Part shown: positions 55,387 to 64,000 of the stretch, piece by piece
Numbering within the stretch: the first letter of the stretch is position 1
Layout of the letters: each line of letters opens with the position of its first letter
Source: Planctomycetaceae bacterium
GTDB lineage: Bacteria; Planctomycetota; Planctomycetia; Pirellulales; UBA7805
Reading direction: 5' to 3'
Length of the DNA stretch: 64,000 nucleotides
NCBI GenBank assembly: GCA_902630355.1
Contig: CACOUL010000004.1
Span: forward strand, 1-64,000
Made by a program: the position numbers and the translations under genes
The notes under the pieces: generated by a model
The model's input: the letters and a program-made list of their open reading frames with translations, nothing else
The model's database searches: none
What the model was told of the DNA's origin: nothing

Positions 55387-57452
55387 GATGCACTCGAGGC
55401 GGCAACCAGTGCATTCGCCTCGGCCACACTGCGGGCCGGCTGCCGACACGTGAAATTCTCGCAGTAAAAGAGTTCCCACGCATGTCCAGCGGACGGCCGA
55501 CCGGTAAAGAGCGGGTCCAAAAACCGACTCGTCGCATCCCGCTTCGGGTCGACGCGGCACGCAAGCACGTGAGCGGGCAAGTAAGCCTGCCGAAGTGACT
55601 GCACAACCTGGGACATTTCTTCCCCCGGTGTCCCTGCCGCCATCACCCATTGTCGCGGCGGTGCATGATGCCTCAGCAGGGCGAGTAGCGTTTGCCCCTG
55701 TGCCAGGGGGGCTCTCCGCAACGTATCGGCTGCCGCCTCGAGTGCCCGCGCCGCTGTGTGCCGCATCGCATCGTTGCCCAGCAGATTGCCGAGTCGCAAA
55801 AATCCTTCGGCTGCCAAAGCGTTGCCGTTCGGCGTTGCCTGATCGAAAAATTCTTTTCGGCGGACAATCAAATTTTCCTGATCCCGAGCGGTGAAAAAGA
55901 ATCCACCTTGCTCGGAATCTTCGAATCGGCTCTGCAACTGCTCGGCTAATCGCACGGCACGATCGACCCACGCCTCCTCAAACGTACACTCGTAAAGTGT
56001 GATCCAGGCTCCCAGCAGAGCCGCATAGTCATCGAGAAAACCCTCGCCCTCCATCACTCCACGCCGCCAGCAGCGCACAAGTCGACCGTGCGAGTCACTC
56101 ATTTGCTCGTGAATCATCCGACCGGCACGCCTTGCGGCATCCAGGTATTCGGGAATCCCCAGCACCACTCCGGCCCGTGCCAAAGGGTCGATCATCAGGC
56201 CGTTCCAATCGGTCAGTACCTTGTCATCCAGGCCCGGATGAATCCGTTGCTCGCGAACCTCGAGTAACCGCTGGCGTGCATCCTGCAAATCGTTGACGAT
56301 TTTTCTTTCGTCACCGTCGATCGATTGGGCAAATTCCTCCACCGTCTCCGATACGTGAAGGATATTCTTGCCCTCAAAATTACCGACCGCCGTCACACCG
56401 TAGAACCGACAAAAAAGATGCCCCAGATCACTTCCGAGCGACTCGATAATCTCCTCTTCTGACCAGACAAAAAACTTACCCTCCTCGCCCTCACTATCGG
56501 CATCCTGAGTGCTGTAGAAGCCTCCGTCAGGGTGCTGCATCTCTCGCAATACATAATCGAGAGTCTCGCAAAGTGTGCGGCGATAGCGGTCGCGACCGGT
56601 CGCCAGATAGGCCTCCAGATAGCAACCGGCGAGAAGCGCATTGTCGTAAAGCATCTTTTCAAAATGCGGAACCTGCCAAAATGCGTCAACCGAATAGCGA
56701 TGAAAACCACCACCCAGATGATCGTAGATCCCACCATTGGCCATTTTGTTCAAACTGAGTGTCGCGATTTCCTCAAGCGTTTTTTCCCCGAAGCGCCGCG
56801 CGAGTCGAAAGCAAAGATTAATCTCAAGCGGATGAGGGAATTTTGGAGCGCCGCCAAAACCACCGTTTGTGGAGTCGAACGCGGCTTCGAGTGCTGCGGT
56901 TGCCTCCCGAAAGAGTGCGTCCGGTTGAAGCGATTCCCCGACCGACGGGTGATCGACAGCCTGCAGACTCTCGGTTAATCGCGATGCCTGTTCGGTCACC
57001 TGCGGCCGACGATCCCGCCACGCTTCGGCGACGGAGAGGAGTACCTGATCGAATCCGGGCATCCCGTGCCGGGGTTCCGGAGGCCAATAGGTTCCTCCAA
57101 AAAAAGGCTGTCCATTCTCGGTGAGAAAAACAGACATCGGCCAGCCTCCGCGGCCGGTAAGCGTCTGCACCGCCTGCATGTAGATGTGATCCAGGTCGGG
57201 CCGCTGCTCACGATCGACTTTGATCGAAACAAAGTAATCGTTGAGAATTTTTGCGATTTCCGCATTCTCAAAACTCTCCCGCTCCATCACGTGGCACCAA
57301 TGACAGGCGGAGTAACCGATGGAAAGAAAGATCGGCTTCCCATCGCGACGGGCAAGTTCAAAGGCAGCATCACCCCAAGGATACCAGTCCACCGGATTAT
57401 TCTGGTGCTGCAGCAAATAGGGACTCGTGGCTTCCGCAAGCCGATTGCTCAT
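55383..57452 (-). CDS. DUF255/YyaL-like protein with thioredoxin-like N-terminus
   Basis: ATG 57452 with GGAGGG upstream gives 689 residues, the family size. The N-terminal thioredoxin-like domain has [43 protein letters not shown] with the CxxC site and [14 protein letters not shown]. The remaining 500 residues form an (alpha/alpha)6 barrel similar to glycan-processing enzymes ([46 protein letters not shown]). Function is uncertain in bacteria; the human relative is SPATA20. It ends in the same TTAG as larC and lies 32 bases after panB. Confidence 0.9.
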   Translation of the reverse strand: MSNRLAEATSPYLLQHQNNPVDWYPWGDAAFELARRDGKPIFLSIGYSACHWCHVMERESFENAEIAKILNDYFVSIKVDREQRPDLDHIYMQAVQTLTGRGGWPMSVFLTENGQPFFGGTYWPPEPRHGMPGFDQVLLSVAEAWRDRRPQVTEQASRLTESLQAVDHPSVGESLQPDALFREATAALEAAFDSTNGGFGGAPKFPHPLEINLCFRLARRFGEKTLEEIATLSLNKMANGGIYDHLGGGFHRYSVDAFWQVPHFEKMLYDNALLAGCYLEAYLATGRDRYRRTLCETLDYVLREMQHPDGGFYSTQDADSEGEEGKFFVWSEEEIIESLGSDLGHLFCRFYGVTAVGNFEGKNILHVSETVEEFAQSIDGDERKIVNDLQDARQRLLEVREQRIHPGLDDKVLTDWNGLMIDPLARAGVVLGIPEYLDAARRAGRMIHEQMSDSHGRLVRCWRRGVMEGEGFLDDYAALLGAWITLYECTFEEAWVDRAVRLAEQLQSRFEDSEQGGFFFTARDQENLIVRRKEFFDQATPNGNALAAEGFLRLGNLLGNDAMRHTAARALEAAADTLRRAPLAQGQTLLALLRHHAPPRQWVMAAGTPGEEMSQVVQSLRQAYLPAHVLACRVDPKRDATSRFLDPLFTGRPSAGHAWELFYCENFTCRQPARSVAEANALVAASSAS

Positions 57453-57484
57453 GAACTCAACACCCTCCCTTCGGCGACTCGCAT

Positions 57485-58273
57485 TCACTCGAAGGATTGT
57501 TCATCGGCAGGAAAGTTGCCGTTGCGCACATCGGTACAATAATCTTCAGCAACTGCAACGATTTGTTCGCCGAGTGCCGCGTAGGCCTTGACGTGCTTCG
57601 GGACATTCCCGTCCGGAATCCCCAAGAGGTCTTGGATCACGAGAATTTGGCCATCGCAACCGGCACCTGCACCGATTCCGATGGTGGGGATCGTCAGCTG
57701 ACGGCTGACCTCCGTTGCCGCTGCAGCCGGAACACACTCGAGAACCAACGCAAATGCCCCTGCCTTCTCCATTGCCAGAGAGTCGACAAGCAATTGCTTC
57801 TCATCACGCTGCACGCGATACCCACCCATCTGATGAACCGCTTGCGGGTGGAGCCCGCAGTGGGCCATCACCGGGATTCCGGCTGCCGTCAACGCAGAAA
57901 TTGCTTCCGCATCTGCGGCGCTTGACTCCAACTTGACTGCCTGCGCTGCCGATTCTTTCAGGACCCGGGCCGCATTGGCAATCAACTTCTCGGTGCCCAC
58001 GAATTGTGCTGGAAATGGCAGGTCGACCACGACCAACGAAGAGGGAGCGCCCCGACTCACCATCTCGGCATGGTAAATCATCTGATCCAGCGTCACCGGC
58101 AGGGTATTCTCGCGACCCTGGACGACCATGCCCAAACTATCTCCCACCAGCAACCCGTCGACTCCGGCTGCTTCCAGCAACTTCGCTACTGTGTAATCGT
58201 AAGCGGTGAGCATCGCGATCTTCTCACCGCGTTTTTTTTTCTCAACAAAAGCAGGAACACTCATTTGGGGCAT
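57485..58273 (-). CDS. panB: 3-methyl-2-oxobutanoate hydroxymethyltransferase
   Basis: About 262 residues from ATG 58273; starts at 58282 and 58264 are also possible. It makes ketopantoate in pantothenate/CoA synthesis. The barrel motifs are [44 protein letters not shown] (metal Asp), [31 protein letters not shown] (usually GH.GLTPQ), [10 protein letters not shown] and [15 protein letters not shown]. No other pan gene is adjacent. Confidence 0.95.
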   Translation of the reverse strand: MPQMSVPAFVEKKKRGEKIAMLTAYDYTVAKLLEAAGVDGLLVGDSLGMVVQGRENTLPVTLDQMIYHAEMVSRGAPSSLVVVDLPFPAQFVGTEKLIANAARVLKESAAQAVKLESSAADAEAISALTAAGIPVMAHCGLHPQAVHQMGGYRVQRDEKQLLVDSLAMEKAGAFALVLECVPAAAATEVSRQLTIPTIGIGAGAGCDGQILVIQDLLGIPDGNVPKHVKAYAALGEQIVAVAEDYCTDVRNGNFPADEQSFE

Positions 58274-58648
58274 CGATCCCATCGCCTCCCGATCGACTTT
58301 GTTAAAACCGCGTCTGCAGGAAACGACCCTGTCGCATCCCATTCCTTCTCGCGGATTCTTTTTCAGAAACTCGCGCGATCCTCAAGCAGTGACCGCCGGT
58401 GCGAAGGTGCATTGTGACGGGCATAGGGACGTGTGGCAACCAGTCGGACGAACGTAAAACAATTCCGGTACACGCAACCGGAAACTCGAATGTCGGTCTT
58501 TTTTATGAAAAAAGCCCCTTTTTACCCCACAATCGTAAAAACGTCTTGGAACTTATTCCGGTCACCATCTCTGCACCTCATCGCGTGCGTCGTTTACAAT
58601 CATCATTGAGCGCAAACCTACCTGATTCCCTCCCACACTACGATAATT
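58274..58648. other. 375-base gap between divergent panB and SDR genes
   Basis: The region must contain both promoters. I see no clear -35/-10 pair, inverted repeat or open frame of interest. Confidence 0.5.
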
Positions 58649-59410
58649 GTGTCCGCATCGTACCCTCAAAATCCTGTCGCTTTAGTTACCGGTGCCGGCG
58701 CACCGCGCATCGGAAAATGTATCGCGCGCGTCCTTGCCGAAAAAGGATATCAATTGGCCATTCATGCCAATACGGCGATCGACGAGGCCGAGGCGGCCGT
58801 TCGCGAGTTTGAAAAGAACTCCGTTCAGGCAATCGCAGTGAAGGCCGATCTGAAAAATGAATCCGAAATTGAAAAAATGGTTTGCGAGATCACCGATCAT
58901 TTCGGCCATATTGAAGCTCTGGTCAACACAGCAGGCATCTGGAAATCGGGCGATCTTGAAGATATCCGTGCCGACGATGTGCGGGAACATTTTGAAGTCA
59001 ATGCCCTCGGCACCTTTCTGTGCTGCCAACGGGTCGGGATGCAGATGGTGTCGCAGGATCACGGGGGCAGCATCGTCAATATTGGCGATTGGAGTACGAT
59101 CCGCCCTTGCGGAGATTATGCCGCTTACTATCCCTCAAAAGGCACGATTCCGACGATCACGCGCTGCTTCGCTGTCGAATTAGCACGTCGGAATCCTTGT
59201 GTGCGGGTCAATGCCGTTCTGCCGGGCCCGGTACTCTTTCCTGAAGACATGCCCGAAGCTGAGCGCAAGGCGGAAATCGCAGGTACGCTGGTCAAGCGCG
59301 AGGGGCATCCTCAAAACGTGGCAGATGCAGTGCTGATGCTCCTCGAAAATGATTTCATTACCGGCGTCTCGCTGCCGGTCGACGGCGGTCGTAGCATTTA
59401 CTCGGAGTGA
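58649..59410 (+). CDS. Short-chain dehydrogenase/reductase
   Basis: The product is 253 residues from a GTG start. Classical SDR features are TGAGAPRIGKCIARVL for NAD(P) (residues 14-29), NTAGIWKSG, the catalytic Ser region IVNIGDWSTIRP, YYPSK (Tyr/Lys) and VNAVLPGPVLFPEDMP, ending VSLPVDGGRSI. It resembles pteridine- or 3-oxoacyl-reductases. The fadJ-like gene follows almost directly, which could mean a role in acyl chain metabolism. Confidence 0.85.
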   Translation: MSASYPQNPVALVTGAGAPRIGKCIARVLAEKGYQLAIHANTAIDEAEAAVREFEKNSVQAIAVKADLKNESEIEKMVCEITDHFGHIEALVNTAGIWKSGDLEDIRADDVREHFEVNALGTFLCCQRVGMQMVSQDHGGSIVNIGDWSTIRPCGDYAAYYPSKGTIPTITRCFAVELARRNPCVRVNAVLPGPVLFPEDMPEAERKAEIAGTLVKREGHPQNVADAVLMLLENDFITGVSLPVDGGRSIYSE

Positions 59411-59421
59411 GAACAAAGTCC

Positions 59422-61548
59422 ATGTCTGCTACCATCTCGCGATCGAACCTAGAAGACACGATTGCGATCCTCACGCTCGATATGCCCGAAAAGGGTGCAA
59501 ACATTCTATCGAGCCATGTGCTTGAAGAACTCGAATCGCACCTCAACGCGATTGAGAAGGAAGACAAACTTCAAGGCTTGATTCTCTGCAGCGGCAAACC
59601 GGGAACATTTATCGCCGGCGCTGATTTGCGCGAATTTGTTGCGTCGCTCGACGTCGATCGCCAGCAAATTGTTTCCCTCTGCCGCAGAGGGCGTTTGCTT
59701 TTTTCCAGACTACGAGAACTACCCTGCGTCACGATTGCGGCAATCGATGGTATTTGTCTGGGCGGGGGTGCGGAGTTGGCAATTGCGTGCGACCGTCGTT
59801 TGGTATCGAATTCGCCGGCAACGCAGTTCGGCTTTCCGGAGGTTAAACTCGGCTTGTTCCCGGGTTGGGGTGGCACGGTTTGGACCCCGCGGATCGTCGG
59901 GCTCTATAACGCGGTTGAGATGATTACGAGTGGAGAATCAATCTCGTCTCATCAAGCGGTTGAAATGGGATTGGCTACGGCAAGCGTTCCCGCAGAGCAA
60001 CTCCTGGAAGCTGCCACCCGGATGGTCCGCCAGGAATCACAATCGGGCGATTTTCTTGAAGATCGCAAGCGGTCGTCAGAACCGATCGTAATCAGTGAAA
60101 CGGAAATGGGGTTTCTCGGTGTCACTGCTGCCGGCTTCATCGAGCAAAAGACAAAAGGGCATTACCCCGCACCGCTTGCGGCGCTCGAGGTACTTCTCGG
60201 TGGGGCGTCGCTTGAACCGGAAGCTGCCGGTGAAATCGAATCCGAGGAAATGGCCAATCTGTTCGGATCGCCGGTCAATCGCTCGTTATTGAACGTATTT
60301 TTTCTGACGGATCGAAATAAAAAACAGACCGGCAGCATCGGGAAATCAACAGAGTTACGTACGGCGGGAGTGATCGGTGCCGGCGTCATGGGGCAGGGAA
60401 TTGCCGCAGCAAATATCAAAAGAAAAATACCTACGCAACTCACCGATACGTCGGAAGAAGCACTCAAGCAGGGCATGCAAAAAGTACTTGAGGAAGCCTC
60501 CTACAATCGCGAACTGAAAGGCCCCGATGTCGAACAGGCCCTTCGCCTGGCACCGCTTCTTGACGCTGTTCCGGATGCCAAGGATATGGCGGAATGCGAC
60601 CTCGTGATTGAAGCAGCCGTTGAGAAAGTGGAAATCAAAAAACTTATTTTTGGTCATCTCGAAGATGCGGTCGACTCAGCCACGGTGCTGGCAACCAACA
60701 CCTCCACCATTCCGATCGACACCATCGCGACCACATTGAAAAATCCTGAGCGGTTCCTCGGGATTCACTTTTTCAATCCCGTGCGAAAGATGCCGCTCGT
60801 CGAAATTATCCGGGGTTCGAAAACTTCGGACGAGGCAATCGCAATGGCTTTCCATTACGCCAAAAAAATCAAAAAAACGCCGATCCTCGTGCGGAGCGGT
60901 CCCGGATTTTTGGTCAATCGTCTCTTGCTGCCTTACATGAGCGAGGCAGTGGAACTACTTGCCGAAGGTGTCCAGCCGCGTCGCATTGATCGGGTGGCGA
61001 CGCAATTCGGAATGCCGATGGGCCCCATACGCCTATACGACGTGGTGGGACTGGATGTCGCAGCGCATGCCGGAAAGACGATGATCGAGGCGTTTCCGGA
61101 CCGAGTGCTCGATGCCCCTCTGCTTGTAGCGATGGTGGATGCAGGCCGCTTGGGAGAAAAATCGGGGCGCGGATTTTACAGCTACGAGAATAAAAAGCGG
61201 CGGGCCGAAGAAGATGCGGAACTCGGCCCGCTCATTGCGCAACACAAGAGGGAGGATAGCGATCTGACCGACGAGGAAATTCAAGATCGCATCCTGTTCC
61301 CGATGCTTCTTGAGGCAACGCGGGTACTCGATGAGCAAATAGTCGAAAATGCGCGAGATGTGGATTTGGGCCTGATTATGGGAATCGGTTTTCCACCGTT
61401 TCGCGGTGGTCTTTTGTTCTGGGCCGATTCGGTCGGTAACGCCGCGATTTTGGATCGACTTGAGAAGTACCAACAGCTCGGAGATCGCTACCAACCCACC
61501 GAGCGCTTTCTCCAGCTCGCGAAGACGAATGGCAAGTTTTATGACTAG
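59422..61548 (+). CDS. fadJ: Bifunctional enoyl-CoA hydratase / 3-hydroxyacyl-CoA dehydrogenase (FadB/FadJ type)
   Basis: About 708 residues from ATG 59422; GTG 59407, overlapping the SDR stop, is an alternative. The N-terminal crotonase half has GTFIAGADLREF, GICLGGGAELAIACDRR and FPEVKLGLFPGWGGT, carrying both catalytic Glu. The NAD domain starts with AGVIGAGVMGQGIAA, then NTSTIPIDTI, LGIHFFNPVRKMPLVEII with the catalytic His, and the C-terminal GPGFLVNRLLLPYM and MGIGFPPFRGGLLFWAD. It carries out two successive steps of fatty acid beta-oxidation. The thiolase partner is not in the window. Confidence 0.92.
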   Translation: MSATISRSNLEDTIAILTLDMPEKGANILSSHVLEELESHLNAIEKEDKLQGLILCSGKPGTFIAGADLREFVASLDVDRQQIVSLCRRGRLLFSRLRELPCVTIAAIDGICLGGGAELAIACDRRLVSNSPATQFGFPEVKLGLFPGWGGTVWTPRIVGLYNAVEMITSGESISSHQAVEMGLATASVPAEQLLEAATRMVRQESQSGDFLEDRKRSSEPIVISETEMGFLGVTAAGFIEQKTKGHYPAPLAALEVLLGGASLEPEAAGEIESEEMANLFGSPVNRSLLNVFFLTDRNKKQTGSIGKSTELRTAGVIGAGVMGQGIAAANIKRKIPTQLTDTSEEALKQGMQKVLEEASYNRELKGPDVEQALRLAPLLDAVPDAKDMAECDLVIEAAVEKVEIKKLIFGHLEDAVDSATVLATNTSTIPIDTIATTLKNPERFLGIHFFNPVRKMPLVEIIRGSKTSDEAIAMAFHYAKKIKKTPILVRSGPGFLVNRLLLPYMSEAVELLAEGVQPRRIDRVATQFGMPMGPIRLYDVVGLDVAAHAGKTMIEAFPDRVLDAPLLVAMVDAGRLGEKSGRGFYSYENKKRRAEEDAELGPLIAQHKREDSDLTDEEIQDRILFPMLLEATRVLDEQIVENARDVDLGLIMGIGFPPFRGGLLFWADSVGNAAILDRLEKYQQLGDRYQPTERFLQLAKTNGKFYD

Positions 61549-61654
61549 AGTCGGTGGGCAAGGCGACGTACAATCGGATCTAATGAGTCCTGGGACTCGG
61601 AAGTCGTTCGTTGCATCACCCAATTTTGTGACATAAATGAATGGGAAGGGAGTT

Positions 61655-62695
61655 ATGAATCGCAGTCTATTTTTCGCAAGCAGTCTCGTGGTATTTCTCG
61701 CCGTAGGCGGATTGGATAGCGCCGAGGCGGATCAGAAGGCAGCAATCGAAAATATTGAGAAACTCGGCGGCACCGTGCGGCCCGTCGCAGCAAACGACCC
61801 GTCGAAGGAAATTGACTTTCACCTTTCGGGAAAAGATCTGAATGACGAGGGTCTTGCAAGCGTTGGGGAAGTCGAAGGGGTGATATGGCTTAATCTAAAA
61901 GACACCAAGATCACCGATGCAGGCCTGAATCATCTTGGCAAGCTCAAACAGTTGAAGAAACTGCATTTGGAGCGAACGGCGATCACGGATGCAGGACTCG
62001 ACAACCTCAGCGGACTTTCCGACCTTGAATATCTGAATTTGTACGGCACGAAGGTCACCGATGCCGGGTTGGAAAAGTTAGCAGGACTTAAAAATCTCAA
62101 GCAACTCTACCTGTGGGAAACGAAGGCCACGGAAGAAGGCGCCGATCGCTTGAAACAGGCAATTCCCGAACTCGTCGTGAACTTGGGGGCCGAACTCAAG
62201 CCCGTTAAAGTAGAGCCCGTCGATGAACCTGACGGCGAGGGTGGAGCGGCTCCGAAAGTCGCCTTGGCGGAAGGACAGTTTCTTCGCGTGCGTCATCTCG
62301 GCGAGGACAAAATTCTGACCTTGGCCGAAGTGGAAGTGATTGAGAAGGACACGGGAAAAAAACTGCATACCGACGGGAAGGCGAGCCAATCCTCGGTGGA
62401 ATATGGCGCCGAGGCATCGCGTGCGATCGACGGAAACTCCGAACAGTCATTCGGGGAAAACAGCGTGACCCACACGCAACAGGAAAACTATCCTTGGTGG
62501 GTTCTCGATTTAGGCAAGATGGCACCGGTGGGTAGAATTAAGGTCTGGAATCGTTCTGACTGCTGTGGTGAGCGGCTTGAGGGCGCAATCGTTGAACTGC
62601 TCGATGCCAATCGTAATGTGGTCTGGAGCGAGGCGATCGAAGGTGCCAAAGACGGTAGCGTTCACGAGTTTGCCAAAGAATCGTCCGAATCCTGA
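61655..62695 (+). CDS. Exported leucine-rich repeat protein with discoidin-like C-terminal domain
   Basis: ATG 61655 gives 346 residues with a signal peptide (LFFASSLVVFLAVGGLDSAEA). Residues 60-155 are four to five LRRs of the RNI-like kind common in planctomycetes (LKDTKITDAGLNHLGKLKQL, LERTAITDAGLDNL, LYGTKVTDAGLEKL). After an acidic linker, residues 215-335 look like an F5/8 type C (discoidin) module: LTLAEVEVIEKD, KASQSSVEYGAEASRAIDGN, PWWVLDLGKMAPVGRIKVWNRSDCCGERLEGA. This pairs a protein-binding and a probable carbohydrate-binding part on a secreted protein. Confidence 0.8.
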   Translation: MNRSLFFASSLVVFLAVGGLDSAEADQKAAIENIEKLGGTVRPVAANDPSKEIDFHLSGKDLNDEGLASVGEVEGVIWLNLKDTKITDAGLNHLGKLKQLKKLHLERTAITDAGLDNLSGLSDLEYLNLYGTKVTDAGLEKLAGLKNLKQLYLWETKATEEGADRLKQAIPELVVNLGAELKPVKVEPVDEPDGEGGAAPKVALAEGQFLRVRHLGEDKILTLAEVEVIEKDTGKKLHTDGKASQSSVEYGAEASRAIDGNSEQSFGENSVTHTQQENYPWWVLDLGKMAPVGRIKVWNRSDCCGERLEGAIVELLDANRNVVWSEAIEGAKDGSVHEFAKESSES

Positions 62696-62892
62696 ACCTG
62701 CCATAAGGGCAGTTTTTCCGGACACAGCCTGTCAGTTTCGGCAATCTCGCGACATCATCCGGCCTCCGTACGCCGTATAAACTGCCGTGATGGCGATTGT
62801 TAGCGATTTTTGTCAGAGATGCCTCGCTTTGGTATTTTAATTGCACACCGTGGGGAGCGGACCCCGAGTACATCGTTTATTTTTGCTCCATC

Positions 62893-63279
62893 ATGCGTGC
62901 TGAAACTCCCTCAATCTTAATCACCGACAACGATCAGCAGTTCCGCGATACGATACTCGAAGTGTTGCGGCCGACGGGATATCGTACGCTCGAGGCAATC
63001 GATGGCATGGAGGCGATGCAAATAGTGCAAGAGCAAGAGGTACACGTCGTACTTCTTGATATGCACATGCCGCGTCAGAATGGACTGGAAACGCTAAAAC
63101 GCCTCAAAAGTTTTAGGGCGATGCTTCCCTGCATCCTGCTATCGGCCGAAATGGATGACCGACTCGAACGGGAGGCCCGTCAAGCGCAGGCATTTGAAGT
63201 ACTCCGCAAGCCGGTAACTCGCATCGATCTGACCGGTGCAATCGAGCAGGCCCTCCATGCGACCTATGGGATCGGCTAG
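62893..63279 (+). CDS. Single-domain response regulator receiver
   Basis: ATG 62893 gives 128 residues, just a receiver domain. Acidic residues at 12 and 14 (ITDNDQQF), phosphoacceptor Asp56 in LLDMHMPR, Ser in CILLSAEMD and Lys in VLRKPV are all in place. There is no output domain, so it probably acts by protein contact or relays phosphate, as in CheY/Spo0F-like proteins. No kinase gene is adjacent. Confidence 0.85.
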   Translation: MRAETPSILITDNDQQFRDTILEVLRPTGYRTLEAIDGMEAMQIVQEQEVHVVLLDMHMPRQNGLETLKRLKSFRAMLPCILLSAEMDDRLEREARQAQAFEVLRKPVTRIDLTGAIEQALHATYGIG

Positions 63280-63338
63280 AGCGGCTTGCACGCTTCGCGG
63301 AACATTTGAGCCTCTGCACCCGGTCATTTGCCCGGCCG

Positions 63339-64000
63339 TCACGTTCCCCGGCAATGGAAGTCGATCACGATGGGCAAGTGGTCAGACGCCACTTTGGCAA
63401 TTTGGCTGCGAACGACGCGAGAGTGGGTAATGCGGATGCCGGCGTTTGAGAAACATTTGTCCAGCGAACCGACCGGTAAGTAGGCAGGAAAAGTCCGATA
63501 TCGGGATATCGGATGCGTCTCGTGTTCAAATCCACTCTCCCCGAGCACACCACCTGCCAAATTGTTGCGCCAGTCGTTCGAATCGCCCGCAATAATAGTT
63601 GGCAACTCTTCGCTGCGGCGAAAAAGGTGATGGCGACAAAGATGCCTTACCTGTTGCTGGCGCTCCTGCTCTGCCAACCCCAGGTGCCAATTGACAATCC
63701 GCACGGGCCCTTCGGGCGAGTCGACCACCATCAATTGAGCGCCTCGAGCTTTCTTTCCGGGCAAACCCAAGGAGATATTGTGCCGCTCGAGAATGGGCCA
63801 TCGGGCAAGTAGCAGGTTTCCATACCCGCCTTTTTTCAGTCGAACATTCAACTGGAAGAGCGAACCGACAGAAAAAAATTGTTTTGTGAAAAGTTTTGGC
63901 TGATCGTGCAAACGAGAGCGGGGCACGCCACGATCAACCTCCTGAAGACAAAGAAAATCGGGGTTCTCGTTTTCGATCACCTCCATGATCCGCGGCAACC
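63339..64000 (-). CDS. Endonuclease/exonuclease/phosphatase family protein (5' partial)
   Basis: The frame runs off the right edge; about 220 C-terminal residues are visible. The EEP fold signs are FLCLQEVDRG with the metal-binding Glu, GGYGNLLLARWPI, VRIVNWHLGLAE with the catalytic His region, IIAGDSNDW (usually GDFN) and VASDHLPIVID with the final Asp-His pair. Such enzymes cleave phosphodiesters in nucleic acids or lipids; the substrate is unknown. Confidence 0.85.
   Translation of the reverse strand, partial: LPRIMEVIENENPDFLCLQEVDRGVPRSRLHDQPKLFTKQFFSVGSLFQLNVRLKKGGYGNLLLARWPILERHNISLGLPGKKARGAQLMVVDSPEGPVRIVNWHLGLAEQERQQQVRHLCRHHLFRRSEELPTIIAGDSNDWRNNLAGGVLGESGFEHETHPISRYRTFPAYLPVGSLDKCFSNAGIRITHSRVVRSQIAKVASDHLPIVIDFHCRGT

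Overview
The window looks like a chromosomal segment of a free-living planctomycete, most likely of the Pirellulales/Rhodopirellula type. This rests on gene content: a YTV-repeat secreted protein (a family described from Rhodopirellula), two cysteine-rich exported proteins, a zinc-ribbon/GYF_2 protein, a Gram-negative style envelope (phosphate porin, Lnt), and glycan use through GH95 plus a sodium/solute symporter. DNA is moderately GC-rich; the first 2.9 kb is visibly more AT-rich. I see no rRNA, CRISPR array, prophage or insertion sequence.

Layout. 1-2.9 kb: the tail of a CPBP-type protease gene, then small membrane and repeat proteins, two of them preceded by near-identical promoter copies. 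3-9.2 kb: a GNAT acetyltransferase and a compact fucose-glycan cluster (GH95, SSS symporter, DUF6786-like secreted protein). 9.2-14.4 kb, minus strand: tRNA-Pro(TGG), parB with a parS site just upstream, a DUF1015 protein, ahcY and trpF. 14.7-19.7 kb: an exopolysaccharide-type trio (Wzz-like, ExeA-like, CpsD-like) whose two P-loop proteins lack the catalytic lysine, a sugar-nucleotide epimerase and a TlpA-like lipoprotein.

19.7-33.8 kb is a phosphate acquisition island: phoR (split by a frameshift), pstS-pstC-pstA-pstB-phoU, phoB, a Na/Pi cotransporter, an OprO/P-like porin flanked by two cysteine-rich secreted proteins, and an MFS transporter. Together these would move phosphate across the outer membrane, bind and import it, and control the response. 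A PhoP-box-like repeat precedes pstS.

33.9-44.1 kb, mainly minus strand: carA, a membrane-inserted KAP-like ATPase with a GYF-domain partner, a cytochrome c'-like protein, GT10 fucosyltransferase, the YTV protein and a coiled-coil membrane protein; an APC permease lies on the plus strand. Between carA and the ATPase is a plus-strand hairpin array ending in a textbook terminator with no gene in front of it, a candidate small RNA. 44.3-64 kb: mostly housekeeping metabolism (lnt, moeA, pabA/trpG, nadA, cyclophilin, rsmD, larC, yyaL-like, panB, SDR, fadJ-like) with a few planctomycete-type unknowns, ending in a truncated endonuclease/exonuclease/phosphatase gene.

The observations most worth following are the degenerate P-loop exopolysaccharide trio, the phoR frameshift, the orphan terminator RNA, the cluster of cysteine-rich/YTV envelope proteins, and the single in-frame stop that appears to split one membrane gene at 305-1144. 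No search or folding program was run; family names come from motifs read by eye.
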